From assembly GCA_008501735.1 (NCBI GenBank), contig QQUF01000059.1:1-43687 (forward strand): DNA of 43,687 bases. The letters run 5' to 3'. This document shows positions 16,656 through 24,769 of the stretch, in pieces. Source of the stretch: Calditrichota bacterium (GTDB lineage Bacteria; CLD3). Every line of letters starts with the position of its first letter. The first letter of the stretch is position 1. The position numbers and the translations under genes were made by a program. The notes under the pieces are model-generated. The model saw nothing but the letters and a program-made list of their open reading frames with translations, was not told the origin of the DNA and did no database searches.

Positions 16656-18239
16656 TTAAAACAAAATTCCAATTACTAAAAATGACTGCAAGTAGTCGTT
16701 AGTCTCTCCAAAATCGTACTCAACATTCAAATCCGAATAAAATTTTGAATTAAAGTAGTAACCAAGCCCTAAAGCAAAATAATTATTCAGTTCACTACTC
16801 TGCCCATTTGAAATGTAAAAGTAATTTCCGTATTCAAAGGAAGTTGTGAAATTTGTAAACAAATCTTTCTCCAAAACTAAAGAAGTTCTAAATGAACTGG
16901 AGTTTGAGGTGTTGTAGTAGTTTACTCTTGTCCGCACGTAATCAAATTGCAAAATATCTTTGAACGAAACTCCGAAATTTCCACCAATTACAGGTTGTGA
17001 AATTCCTTGACTAAACCTTGTGTTTGCTCCCAAAAAGATTGAATAATTTTTTGCAGAATTGTAGTTTGAACGCAAACTCACTGAATGACTGAATTTGTCG
17101 TTAAACAAACTATCGGGAATGTCGGCAGTCTCGTCAAATTGAATATTTTTGTAAGCATTGTAACTTGCGGAAAGATTCAAATTCTTTTGCATTTTGTAGT
17201 TCGTAGAAAAAAAAGCTCTACGAATTTGGACTTTTGATTCGTCATTATTTTTTAGATAAAGATCTAAACTTTGGTTCAAGAAAAATTTAGTACCAAAATT
17301 CATAAAATTCTGTGTTGCCAAGTACTGCTCGTCAACTTTACCTGCAACATTTTTTTGGTTAAATGAAAAAGTTGTGCGAATCCTGTTACCTGTAAATTCG
17401 CCTTTTTCAAACCTCACAAAAGCACCGAATTTATTTCCGTTACCAAAAAGTTCGTTACCAACTATTCCCGATTCTCTTCCAGCATAAATCCCAGTTTCCA
17501 AATTTTCGCTGACCTTGTAGCCGAATTCTCCACCATTCAAATTTCCTGCCGAAGTAGTTCCTCTTGAGTAAGTTCTTCCAATTGAAAAAAAGTAAGGCGA
17601 GTTTGGATTTTTGTAATTCAACTCCGTTTGGTAAATGTTGTAATTATTTTCATTTTCACCAAGAGTTGCTTTACGCATTTGGTAAGAATGGTTCAGGTAA
17701 ACATTAAACTCTAAAAACGGGAAAATTGCGTTTTGAACTGAAAATTTTAAACTGTTCGTTAGTCTTTGGTTTGTGTAATCAGACTCGTCAAGGTTTCTGT
17801 TGTCCAAAAATTGAATTAGGTAACGACCTCTAAATCTCGTTCTGATTTTTCGTTCTTTTGTCTTTTTTTCAACTAAAGTCAGTTCAGGCAAACTCTCAAC
17901 TTTTCCTGTTTTTGGAATATCTTTTTCCACTTTTACAACTTTTTGCACAGAAGTTAAATCTACTTTGTCTCCAATTTTCGGCTCTTCCAAAATCAAAATG
18001 AATTTTCCTGAAGAAGATTTTCTTGAAACATTTGCGACAACGACTTTTCCGATTAAATTTTCTTTTCTAAAAATCGGCAAAGTGTCGTTTTTCGTAATTC
18101 CTTCTCCAGAACCTGCTCCGATGTAAATAAGTTCGTTTGCGATATAAGTTATTGTTGTAATTCTTTCTTGGGCATTCGATTGCAAAGCCAAAATAACAAT
18201 AAAAAAGCAAGTCAAAATTTTCATCAAATTACTTTTCAT
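16656..18239 (-). CDS. Outer-membrane beta-barrel of the multihaem cytochrome operon
   Basis: A 527-residue protein. The start is the ATG at 18239, which overlaps the upstream cytochrome gene's stop by 11 bases and has AGAGG upstream; a longer frame to 18338 lacks a signal peptide. A signal peptide ends near SNAQ, then comes a small periplasmic-type beta domain (about 25-110: IGAGSGEGITKNDTLPIF, IGKVVVANVS) resembling FlgT-C-like modules. From about 150 onward there are roughly 20-26 amphipathic strands with aromatic girdles, ending in a C-terminal Phe (SFLVIGILF), the usual barrel-assembly signal. Being the last gene after two multihaem cytochromes, it is the plausible outer-membrane sheath of a porin-cytochrome conduit. 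Direct homology to known conduit porins is not shown. Confidence 0.75.
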   Translation of the reverse strand: MKSNLMKILTCFFIVILALQSNAQERITTITYIANELIYIGAGSGEGITKNDTLPIFRKENLIGKVVVANVSRKSSSGKFILILEEPKIGDKVDLTSVQKVVKVEKDIPKTGKVESLPELTLVEKKTKERKIRTRFRGRYLIQFLDNRNLDESDYTNQRLTNSLKFSVQNAIFPFLEFNVYLNHSYQMRKATLGENENNYNIYQTELNYKNPNSPYFFSIGRTYSRGTTSAGNLNGGEFGYKVSENLETGIYAGRESGIVGNELFGNGNKFGAFVRFEKGEFTGNRIRTTFSFNQKNVAGKVDEQYLATQNFMNFGTKFFLNQSLDLYLKNNDESKVQIRRAFFSTNYKMQKNLNLSASYNAYKNIQFDETADIPDSLFNDKFSHSVSLRSNYNSAKNYSIFLGANTRFSQGISQPVIGGNFGVSFKDILQFDYVRTRVNYYNTSNSSSFRTSLVLEKDLFTNFTTSFEYGNYFYISNGQSSELNNYFALGLGYYFNSKFYSDLNVEYDFGETNDYLQSFLVIGILF

Positions 18240-19512
18240 TGTAACCTCTTTTTCGATTCCAACTTGGTGAATCTTCTTCTCCGTTTGGATGGCAATTGTA
18301 ACAAGCAACACTTTCGTAAACGTAACCACCAACGTCATCGTGTTTGTCGTTCATATCGTTTTGGTTGTGTTCGTGGCAACCTGTAAAACACGAAAATACA
18401 TTAAAATCATTTGAATTTATGTGGCAAGTGGAACAATCATTTCCCCAAACGTTTTTATGTTCGCCTGAATAAATTGGGAAGTATTCAGAATCGTGATTTG
18501 TAAGAGTTGCAGGTTGCCAACCATTAAAATTATGACAAACTGTGCAATCGGTTGGGAAAGAATTATGCGAAGGATTTTGTGCATTTTGAAACTCAGATTG
18601 ATGACAAGAAATGCAATCTCTTGGAGTTCCGACATAAACATTATTCACGTGGCAAGCGGAACATTCAGTTATTGCGTGAATCCCGGAAAGTGGGTAAGTC
18701 GAATGGTCAAAAGTCGCAGGTTGCCAACCAAAATTTGTGGTATTGTGGCAAGTTTCACAGTTTGTCGGAAATTGAGATTGGACGTGATTAGGATTTTGGG
18801 CTGTTTCAAAATCAGTTTTGTGGCAAGAATAACAATCCGATGAAGTTTCAGAATAATTTGTAGTTGTGTGGCAAGCATTACAATCTGAAATTTTATGAAC
18901 TCCTGTCAAAGGAAACTCTTCGTGAACAAAGTTTCCGCTTCCCCAACCTCTTTGTTTTGAAGAGTGGCAAACGGTGCAATCAGAAGAATAATTTGCTTCA
19001 ATGTGATTTGGATTTTCGGCACTCAAAAAATCTTGCAAATGGCAGGAAACACAATCGTTACTTTGCCCGACAAAAATTCCCTTGTTCGATTCTTTGTGAC
19101 AAACTTTACAATCCAAAATTTGATGAGCACCTTTTAGCTCAAAGTTTGTTTTTTCATTGTGAAAATTAAGCGAATTTGAAAGTTTCCATTGAGCTTGCGA
19201 ATGACATTCCGAACAATCAGAACCAAAAGCTGAATTGTGAATGTCTGTGTGGCAACTTGAGCAAGTATTTTGAACATTTGAAAAATTCAAATCCTTGTGG
19301 CAACTCAAACAATCAACAGCTTTGTGAGTTCCTTCAAGTTTGTAGTTTGCGTGGTCAGAATGTTTGAATTCAGAATTTGGCTTCATTCCAACCCAAGAGT
19401 TATTCGTGTGGCAAAACAAACAATCTAATTCCAAGTTTCCGTGTGGACTTTGTGCCAAACAGCAACTCAAAAAAGTCAGAAGTAAAATTAAGGTTGTTAA
19501 AGAATTTTTCAT
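18229..19512 (-). CDS. Multihaem c-type cytochrome with 15 CxxCH plus one CxxxCH motif
   Basis: A 427-residue secreted protein: signal peptide to about residue 20, then 15 CxxCH haem-attachment motifs from residue 31 (CLFCH) to the C-terminal region (CYNCH), plus one CFTGCH (CxxxCH) near the end. If all bind haem there are 16 haems in about 400 residues. Motifs come in repeats with a pattern of 'H-x-(3-5)-F/Y-L-x-G-x-H-x5-C-x2-CH', giving the distal histidines for bis-His ligation. It should be a periplasmic or surface electron wire. It sits between the 20-haem cytochrome and the barrel in one apparent operon. Confidence 0.9.
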   Translation of the reverse strand: MKNSLTTLILLLTFLSCCLAQSPHGNLELDCLFCHTNNSWVGMKPNSEFKHSDHANYKLEGTHKAVDCLSCHKDLNFSNVQNTCSSCHTDIHNSAFGSDCSECHSQAQWKLSNSLNFHNEKTNFELKGAHQILDCKVCHKESNKGIFVGQSNDCVSCHLQDFLSAENPNHIEANYSSDCTVCHSSKQRGWGSGNFVHEEFPLTGVHKISDCNACHTTTNYSETSSDCYSCHKTDFETAQNPNHVQSQFPTNCETCHNTTNFGWQPATFDHSTYPLSGIHAITECSACHVNNVYVGTPRDCISCHQSEFQNAQNPSHNSFPTDCTVCHNFNGWQPATLTNHDSEYFPIYSGEHKNVWGNDCSTCHINSNDFNVFSCFTGCHEHNQNDMNDKHDDVGGYVYESVACYNCHPNGEEDSPSWNRKRGYNEK

Positions 19513-19531
19513 TTTTTTTGCTCAAAAATTT

Positions 19532-19586
19532 GGATTGCCGACTTTAGTCGGTTTCTTAGTTTCTAACCGACTAAAGTCGGCAATCC
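19532..19586. repeat. Palindromic repeat family B, copy 1 (intergenic)
   Basis: GGATTGC and GCAATCC form the outer inverted repeat, enclosing CCGACTTTAGTCGG and CCGACTAAAGTCGG, which are complementary to each other and nearly self-complementary. The element can fold as a long hairpin or a cloverleaf. It lies in the 96-bp gap between the two cytochrome genes and resembles the element at 21313-21361. Confidence 0.85.
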
Positions 19587-19608
19587 TGTTGCTGGTTTAT
19601 TTTTCAAC

Positions 19609-21435
19609 TTACTTCACTTCAACGCTTCCGTGACAGGATTTACAATCAGTTTCCAATGGCTTGTAACTCACGAATAACTTGCCCGAATTATGCTTTTCGA
19701 CTTTGTGGCAAGCCAAACATTCAACATTCTCGTGAGCACCTTCAAGTTTGAATTTAGAATCTTTATTGTGGTCAAATTTTGTCTTTTTAAAATCTTCTGT
19801 CGAATGGCATTTTTCACAATCGGTAAAACTTTGTTTTCTGCCATTCACAAATTTCATCGCTTCTTTAAACTGCCCAAAATGAATGTCTAAATGGCAATTT
19901 TCACAGGTTGTGTCAATTGGTTTGTAAAGGATTCTTTCGTTTTGCGTTCCAATTTCAATCGGTTTGTGGCAATCGTTACAAGCTGTTTTTGTGTGAGAAC
20001 CTGTTAGCTCAAAATTTGTCTTGTTGTGGTCAAAACTTGGCAATTCCCAAGAATCTTCATTGTGGCAAGCCTGACAATCATTTTTTGCAATTTTCTCTTT
20101 AAACTGATTTTGGTGAATGTCCTTGTGGCAACTTGAACATTTAATTTCAGAAAAAACAAACTGCGGTCTTGCAGTAAATTTTCCTTCGTCTTGGAGTTTG
20201 TGGCAAAAAATACAAGGTGTTGCCAAATGTCCGCCTTTTAGTGGAAAATCTGTTTTTGCGTGCTTTTCAATTCCGTAAGTCGAAGGACTCCAATCGTTTA
20301 CAGTGTGGCAAACTTCGCATTCGCCTTTGCTTGGCGAGTTTGCAAAATCTCCGAGATGCAAATCTTCGTGGCAACGAGAACACTTGTCAAATTGTAATTT
20401 GGTTTTAAAATTATTGTTTTTATGACACTCCGAACATTCAACTTTAAAATGCTTTCCTTCAAGCGGAAAAGCTGTTTTTGAATGGTCGAAACTTTTGCCG
20501 TCTTTTAGCAAATTCCAACCTTCTGTCGTGTGGCAAGTTTCACAACTTTCTTTGAATTTTCCTTTGTGAATGTCTTCGTGGCAAGAATTACAACTTTCAA
20601 ATTTTAGTCCGACAAATTTTTGAAATTCGGAATCAATTTTTCCAAACTTGTCTTTGTCAGATGATTTTTGGATTTCGTGGCACTTTACACAATCGGTTTT
20701 TTGGTGCTTTCCTGTAAGTTTGTATTTGGAATTATTGTGGTCAAAAGTATTGTCTTTTCCTTTCCAGCGTTCAAAATTATGGCAACTTTCACAATCTTTT
20801 GAAAGTTGTTTTCGATGCTCATCAAAATGGCAAGAAAGGCAATCTTGGTTTAGCCCAAGCAAAGTTTTGTTCAAGTCTTTTTTCTCGGATTCCAAAATAT
20901 CTTTGTCAAAAATATTTTCTTTTCGGTGGCAGACTTCACACTTTTCAGTTTTATGTTTTCCAATTAGTTCGTAACCAGTTTGTGAGTGGTCGAATTTTTC
21001 TTTTCCACCTTCCCAATTTATTTGATTAAAATCTTCTCCAAGGTGTTCGGAATGACACTTTGTACAATTTTTCTCAACAACAGTTTTTATTGAATGGAAA
21101 CCTTTTTTGTTCTCAATTCGGAAATTAATTTCTTTGTGGCAATCCAAACATTGAGGGTCTAAAATTTCCTCACCAATTTCGTGGCAAGCCGTACAATTTG
21201 AAAGTCCTTCAAGGTGAGAATGAGGTTTTGATAATTTTCCCGGTGAAAGAAGTTGTGCTTGGGCTAAACAAGGAAACAAAATTAAACAGAGCAAAATCTG
21301 AAATGAAAAAACAGGATTGCGAACTTTAGTTCGTTTTAAACAGGCTAAAGCCTGCAATCCTAATTGGCAAATTTTTTGAAAATAGGCTAAAGCCTGTGTT
21401 TCTGTTTGTAGAATTTTAGTTAATCGGAACTTCAA
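19609..21435 (-). CDS. Multihaem c-type cytochrome with 20 CxxCH motifs
   Basis: I count 20 CxxCH motifs from residue 81 (CTACH) to the C-terminus (CKSCH) in 608 residues. They recur in units of roughly 'FDH-x3-F-x-L-x-G-x-H-x5-C-x2-CH ... C-x2-CH-x-D-x-H-x2-F ... C-x2-CH', the repeat style of cytochrome-c3-like wires. The hydrophobic core of a signal peptide is at about 45-60 (ILLCLILFPCLAQA). The start is uncertain: the frame opens at a TTG (21435) inside the end of the preceding gene, and the 30-odd residues before the signal core are encoded by palindromic repeat family B (21313-21395). Another in-frame TTG lies within that repeat. The role is likely periplasmic electron transfer from the inner-membrane haem protein to the downstream cytochrome/barrel. 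Confidence 0.88.
   Translation of the reverse strand: MKFRLTKILQTETQALAYFQKICQLGLQALACLKRTKVRNPVFSFQILLCLILFPCLAQAQLLSPGKLSKPHSHLEGLSNCTACHEIGEEILDPQCLDCHKEINFRIENKKGFHSIKTVVEKNCTKCHSEHLGEDFNQINWEGGKEKFDHSQTGYELIGKHKTEKCEVCHRKENIFDKDILESEKKDLNKTLLGLNQDCLSCHFDEHRKQLSKDCESCHNFERWKGKDNTFDHNNSKYKLTGKHQKTDCVKCHEIQKSSDKDKFGKIDSEFQKFVGLKFESCNSCHEDIHKGKFKESCETCHTTEGWNLLKDGKSFDHSKTAFPLEGKHFKVECSECHKNNNFKTKLQFDKCSRCHEDLHLGDFANSPSKGECEVCHTVNDWSPSTYGIEKHAKTDFPLKGGHLATPCIFCHKLQDEGKFTARPQFVFSEIKCSSCHKDIHQNQFKEKIAKNDCQACHNEDSWELPSFDHNKTNFELTGSHTKTACNDCHKPIEIGTQNERILYKPIDTTCENCHLDIHFGQFKEAMKFVNGRKQSFTDCEKCHSTEDFKKTKFDHNKDSKFKLEGAHENVECLACHKVEKHNSGKLFVSYKPLETDCKSCHGSVEVK
21313..21395. repeat. Palindromic repeat family B, copy 2, plus a half copy, inside a cytochrome CDS
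   Basis: AGGATTGC at 21313-21320 pairs with GCAATCCT at 21354-21361, enclosing CGAACTTTAGTTCG and CAGGCTAAAGCCTG, each self-complementary apart from the centre. A further half element AGGCTAAAGCCT is at 21384-21395. On the minus strand the block is open in the cytochrome frame and encodes its N-terminus. Confidence 0.85.
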
Positions 21436-22729
21436 CTACATTTACCCCGATAGATTTTAAAAATTTATTTGGAAGTTCACCACCTGCAAAAATTAAAACA
21501 GAATCATTTTCTTTTTCAATGACTTTGTCTTCAAGATTAATTTTGATTTTATTTTCAGAAATTTCATTAAGGCTTGAGTTGTAGAAAATTTCAATTTTTC
21601 CACTTTCAGCGTAACTCAAAATGTTGTTTTTGTTTTTCTCTTTTGCTCTGTTAAAGTGGTTGTTTCGGTTCACCAAAGTAACGTTGTTAGTATTCTGATT
21701 TGCCAAAGAAACTGCTGCTTCAATCGCACTATCGCCTGCACCAACTACAACAATTTTTTCATTTTTATAAGTCTCTGCGTCTTGGAGTTTGTAAGTAACT
21801 TTTGAAAGTTCTTCGCCAACAACTCCTAATTTTCTTGGAGTTCCTCTTTTGCCAAGTGCAAGCAAAACGTGATTTGCCTTGTAATTTGCCTTTGAGGTTT
21901 CCAAAACAAAATGTCCGTTTTCTTGAGTAAGTGAGTTTAGCTTTTCGTGAGAATTAATTTTGATTCCTGAGATTTGGATTGTTTTGTCCCAAATTTCGAT
22001 TAATTCTTCTTTTGAACAATCGCCAGCCCAAAGCGTTCCGTACATCGGAATTCTCACAGGTTCGGAAAGCAAAAGTTTTTTTCGGGGGAAATTTCGGATT
22101 GTGTTAGCAATGTCGTTTTGCTCAATAATTACGTAATTCAGCTCATTTTTAATACAAGCTAAACCTGCCGACAAACCCGCAGGACCTGAACCAACAATCG
22201 CAATATCAAAAATTTCAGCATTTTCGGAGCGTTTGAAATCTTTTTTACTCAAGATTTTTTCGATTACAAGTTGACCGTCTGTGAGTGCATTTTTAATCAA
22301 ACCTGTTCCTGTTAGCTCACCGATTATAAAAACGTTTTTTAAATTTGATTCGTAAGATTGTTTGTCAAACTCAGGAACTTCTTGCATTCTCGGTTGACCG
22401 ACTTCAAAAAGTTGTAAAGCTCCAGTTGGGCAAGCCTTTGCACAATTTCCGTGACTTTCACAGGCTTTTGGATTTACGAGGTAAGATTTGTTGTTCACGA
22501 TTGCCAAAGTTCCGCCGACATCACAAGCATTCACACAAGAAGCACAACCAACACAAATATCTCTGTCAATTACAGGTTTAAAAGTCCCGATTTCAGATTC
22601 ATCGGGTTCGTAAACTTGGTTCAGAAGTTCGGCGTTTTTTTCGGATTCCTTTTTCTTGTTTCTGATGTAAGGCAAAACAATAATTAGAACGAGAAGAACC
22701 GCAACGGCAATAATTATTAAATTATCCAT
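21416..22729 (-). CDS. Membrane-anchored Fe-S/FAD pyridine-nucleotide oxidoreductase
   Basis: A 437-residue protein: N-terminal membrane helix (3-22), a ferredoxin-like domain with C59-C62-C65-C69 and C90-H93-C96-C100, then a two-dinucleotide-fold flavoprotein like thioredoxin reductase/YpdA (FAD loop VGSGPAG at 169-175, second GxGxxA loop VVGAGDSAIEAA near 320, C-terminal FAGGELPN). The second cluster motif has His where the usual second Cys would be. It is expected to oxidise NAD(P)H on the cytoplasmic face and pass electrons through Fe-S centres to the adjacent haem-type membrane protein (3 bp upstream in the operon). No CxxC redox disulfide of thioredoxin reductase is seen, so ordinary thioredoxin reduction is unlikely. 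Confidence 0.85.
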   Translation of the reverse strand: MDNLIIIAVAVLLVLIIVLPYIRNKKKESEKNAELLNQVYEPDESEIGTFKPVIDRDICVGCASCVNACDVGGTLAIVNNKSYLVNPKACESHGNCAKACPTGALQLFEVGQPRMQEVPEFDKQSYESNLKNVFIIGELTGTGLIKNALTDGQLVIEKILSKKDFKRSENAEIFDIAIVGSGPAGLSAGLACIKNELNYVIIEQNDIANTIRNFPRKKLLLSEPVRIPMYGTLWAGDCSKEELIEIWDKTIQISGIKINSHEKLNSLTQENGHFVLETSKANYKANHVLLALGKRGTPRKLGVVGEELSKVTYKLQDAETYKNEKIVVVGAGDSAIEAAVSLANQNTNNVTLVNRNNHFNRAKEKNKNNILSYAESGKIEIFYNSSLNEISENKIKINLEDKVIEKENDSVLIFAGGELPNKFLKSIGVNVVEVPIN

Positions 22730-22732
22730 TTT

Positions 22733-23635
22733 TTAGCCAAGTAGAGTTTCTAAGAATAAATTGAATCTTTCAAAAGTGTACCATTTTCCAATCAAACTTG
22801 CTACCGAAACGTGAACGACCAAAATTAAAAACATAATTATTACAAATGGTTTGTGGAAAATGTGCCAGTATTGGAGAAGTCCTTGCATCGTTTCGTAGGT
22901 AACTTGTTTTCTTACTAAAATGTGTCTTCGTTTGAGCATTTTCAAAAATCTTTTGCGTTGGTCAGGCGGAATTTGGGTTTCATTTTTTAAGATATTTTTT
23001 GTCTTTTGCATTTTAAAGAATAACGCAATGTCTTGCCCAAGAATTGCATTAATCGCTTTGAATCCTGACAAATCTCTTAAGTAAGTGTAATCCATAAAAT
23101 CTTCAATTTTTGCCCAAGCTTTAGGATTTTCAAAAATAAAATCTTGAAGTTCGTTGTTAAGCAAAATTTCATTTTTATGAAGTTCGCTTAGTGAAAGTTT
23201 ATTTCCACTCATACTTCTTGGGAGTTGCGAGTAAAGATATTTTCCGAGAACTCCGCTAAGCCAAACCAAAAACATACTCCAATAAGAAATCGAAACCAAA
23301 CCACCGAAATTAAAAGCTGTGTGATAAGTAATTAAAATTGGTCCCATATTTCCCATCCAAATGTGATAGTCAAGCCAGTAATCCAGATTTCCCCAATTTT
23401 GCATAAACTTTAATTTTTTTCGAGGAACGTAAACCAACATCACAATCATTAAAATTGTGCCAACCATTCCCAAAGTATGTCCATAAATTCCAGAAGGTTT
23501 AAAGAGTTCGTGTAACTCAGAAGCATTTTGTTCGATAGGTGAAAGCGAGAAGTAAATGAATCCGTGATACCCAATCAAAATTGTAACGACTACAAGAATT
23601 ATCCAAAGTATTGAAAGAACGATTTTATGGAGCAT
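22733..23635 (-). CDS. Haem-b-type integral membrane protein (ferric-reductase/cytochrome-b-like)
   Basis: A 300-residue protein with about five or six membrane helices and histidines within them at spacings typical of bis-His haem b sites: YHGF in helix 1, YGHTLG, DYHIWMG and TYHTAF in the middle, WHIFHKP and LVVHVSV in the last helices. A charged soluble loop (about 150-245) separates the helices. This pattern fits ferric-reductase-like or cytochrome-b561-like proteins that carry electrons across the inner membrane or exchange with quinone. It lies 3 bp before the Fe-S/FAD subunit and 11 bp after the K+ channel gene. Confidence 0.75.
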   Translation of the reverse strand: MLHKIVLSILWIILVVVTILIGYHGFIYFSLSPIEQNASELHELFKPSGIYGHTLGMVGTILMIVMLVYVPRKKLKFMQNWGNLDYWLDYHIWMGNMGPILITYHTAFNFGGLVSISYWSMFLVWLSGVLGKYLYSQLPRSMSGNKLSLSELHKNEILLNNELQDFIFENPKAWAKIEDFMDYTYLRDLSGFKAINAILGQDIALFFKMQKTKNILKNETQIPPDQRKRFLKMLKRRHILVRKQVTYETMQGLLQYWHIFHKPFVIIMFLILVVHVSVASLIGKWYTFERFNLFLETLLG

Positions 23636-23646
23636 AATTTTACTAT

Positions 23647-24669
23647 CTAAATTTCAAAGTATTTTTCTAATTCGACTCTTTCTTCGGGATTTGTCATTAC
23701 AACTAAAGTATCACCCTTTTTCAATTTTTGTTCCCTGAGAGGATTGTAAAGCCAGTTTGAATCTCGTTTCAATGCCAAAACTAAAGTTGCAGGAAAATCT
23801 CTAAGTCCAATTTCGCGAATTTCTTTACCAATAAATTTGTCTTTTATCACAATTTCTTCAATTCTCAAATTCTTGTCTTGGTCTCGGAGCATTGTGTCCA
23901 AAAACGAAACTACTGTCGGACGAATCATCTCGGAAGCCATTCGCAATCCGCCGATAAATTTTGGAGTAATTACTCCGTCAGCTCCTGCTTGGCGAAGTTT
24001 TGGGTCGTATTCCAAATTATCACAACTTGAAATTATTTTTAAATTTGGGTTCAAATGTTTTGCAGTAAGACAAATTACTAAATTTTGGTTATCATTTCCT
24101 GTTGACGCAAAAAGTCCGTAAGCATTTTCAACTCCCGCATCTTCTAAAACAGAATTTTGTGTCGCATCACCTTTTATGTAACAACCGTCAGGGTGTCTTT
24201 CAATGAAAACTTTCAATTTTTCATCACTCACGTCAACGACTACAAAAGGTCTTTTTGTATTGTCTAATTCTTTGGCAATGTGTTCGCCGATTTTGTTATC
24301 GCCACAAATTATGAAATGACCGTGTAGTTTTTCGATTTTCTTTTCCATTTTTATCTTTCTAAATGTGTTTTTAATTTCTCCGTCAATTACAAGGGCTGTA
24401 ATATTTGATAAAATGTAAGTGAATCCACCAATGCCCGAAAATGCAATAAAAATTGTAAAAAGCCTCGCAGAAGTCGTTTGAACTTCTACAACTTCTCCAT
24501 AACCGATTGTCGAAATCGTAATCATTGTCATATAAAAACATTCGAGAAGCGTAAATCTTGCATCGTCGATGTAATAGTAACCGAAAGTTCCGATTAAAAT
24601 TATTGAAATCAAAATTCCGAATGCGAAAAAAAATCTTGTGTAAACTCTGTTTACAATGGGGTTTATCAT
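23647..24669 (-). CDS. Potassium channel with RCK (TrkA-N/TrkA-C) domain
   Basis: A 340-residue channel: TM1 (about 10-30), pore helix and selectivity filter TIGYGE, TM2 (about 70-95), then a cytoplasmic RCK domain (HFIICGDNKIGEHIAKEL) with NAD-type fold and a TrkA-C ligand module at the C-terminus (about 255-335). It forms tetrameric K+ channels gated by ligand binding to RCK domains. It is the first gene of the minus-strand run that continues with the haem protein, the Fe-S/FAD enzyme and the cytochromes at spacings of a few bases, which is unusual company; charge balancing during electron export is a possible explanation (inference). Confidence 0.9.
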   Translation of the reverse strand: MINPIVNRVYTRFFFAFGILISIILIGTFGYYYIDDARFTLLECFYMTMITISTIGYGEVVEVQTTSARLFTIFIAFSGIGGFTYILSNITALVIDGEIKNTFRKIKMEKKIEKLHGHFIICGDNKIGEHIAKELDNTKRPFVVVDVSDEKLKVFIERHPDGCYIKGDATQNSVLEDAGVENAYGLFASTGNDNQNLVICLTAKHLNPNLKIISSCDNLEYDPKLRQAGADGVITPKFIGGLRMASEMIRPTVVSFLDTMLRDQDKNLRIEEIVIKDKFIGKEIREIGLRDFPATLVLALKRDSNWLYNPLREQKLKKGDTLVVMTNPEERVELEKYFEI

Positions 24670-24769
24670 TTATCTGAGTAATTTTCAAAAATTTAAAGAA
24701 TCAGTAAAAATTTGAATTATTTTAAAGTTAGTTTTAGAATACGAAATTTCCACTTAATTTTTTAAAAGA

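Noticed and set aside
18240-18338. Longer N-terminus for the barrel gene
   Set aside because: It overlaps the 16-haem cytochrome coding region and hides a standard signal peptide that begins at 18239.
18417-21029. Numerous plus-strand frames opposite the multihaem cytochromes
   Set aside because: Antisense reflections of repetitive CxxCH coding sequence with no domains or start signals.
23720-23731. TTTTTGTTCCCT match to half of repeat family A inside the K+ channel gene
   Set aside because: Only one arm is present and the encoded residues (PLREQKLKKG) fit the ordinary TrkA-C domain, so chance similarity is likely.
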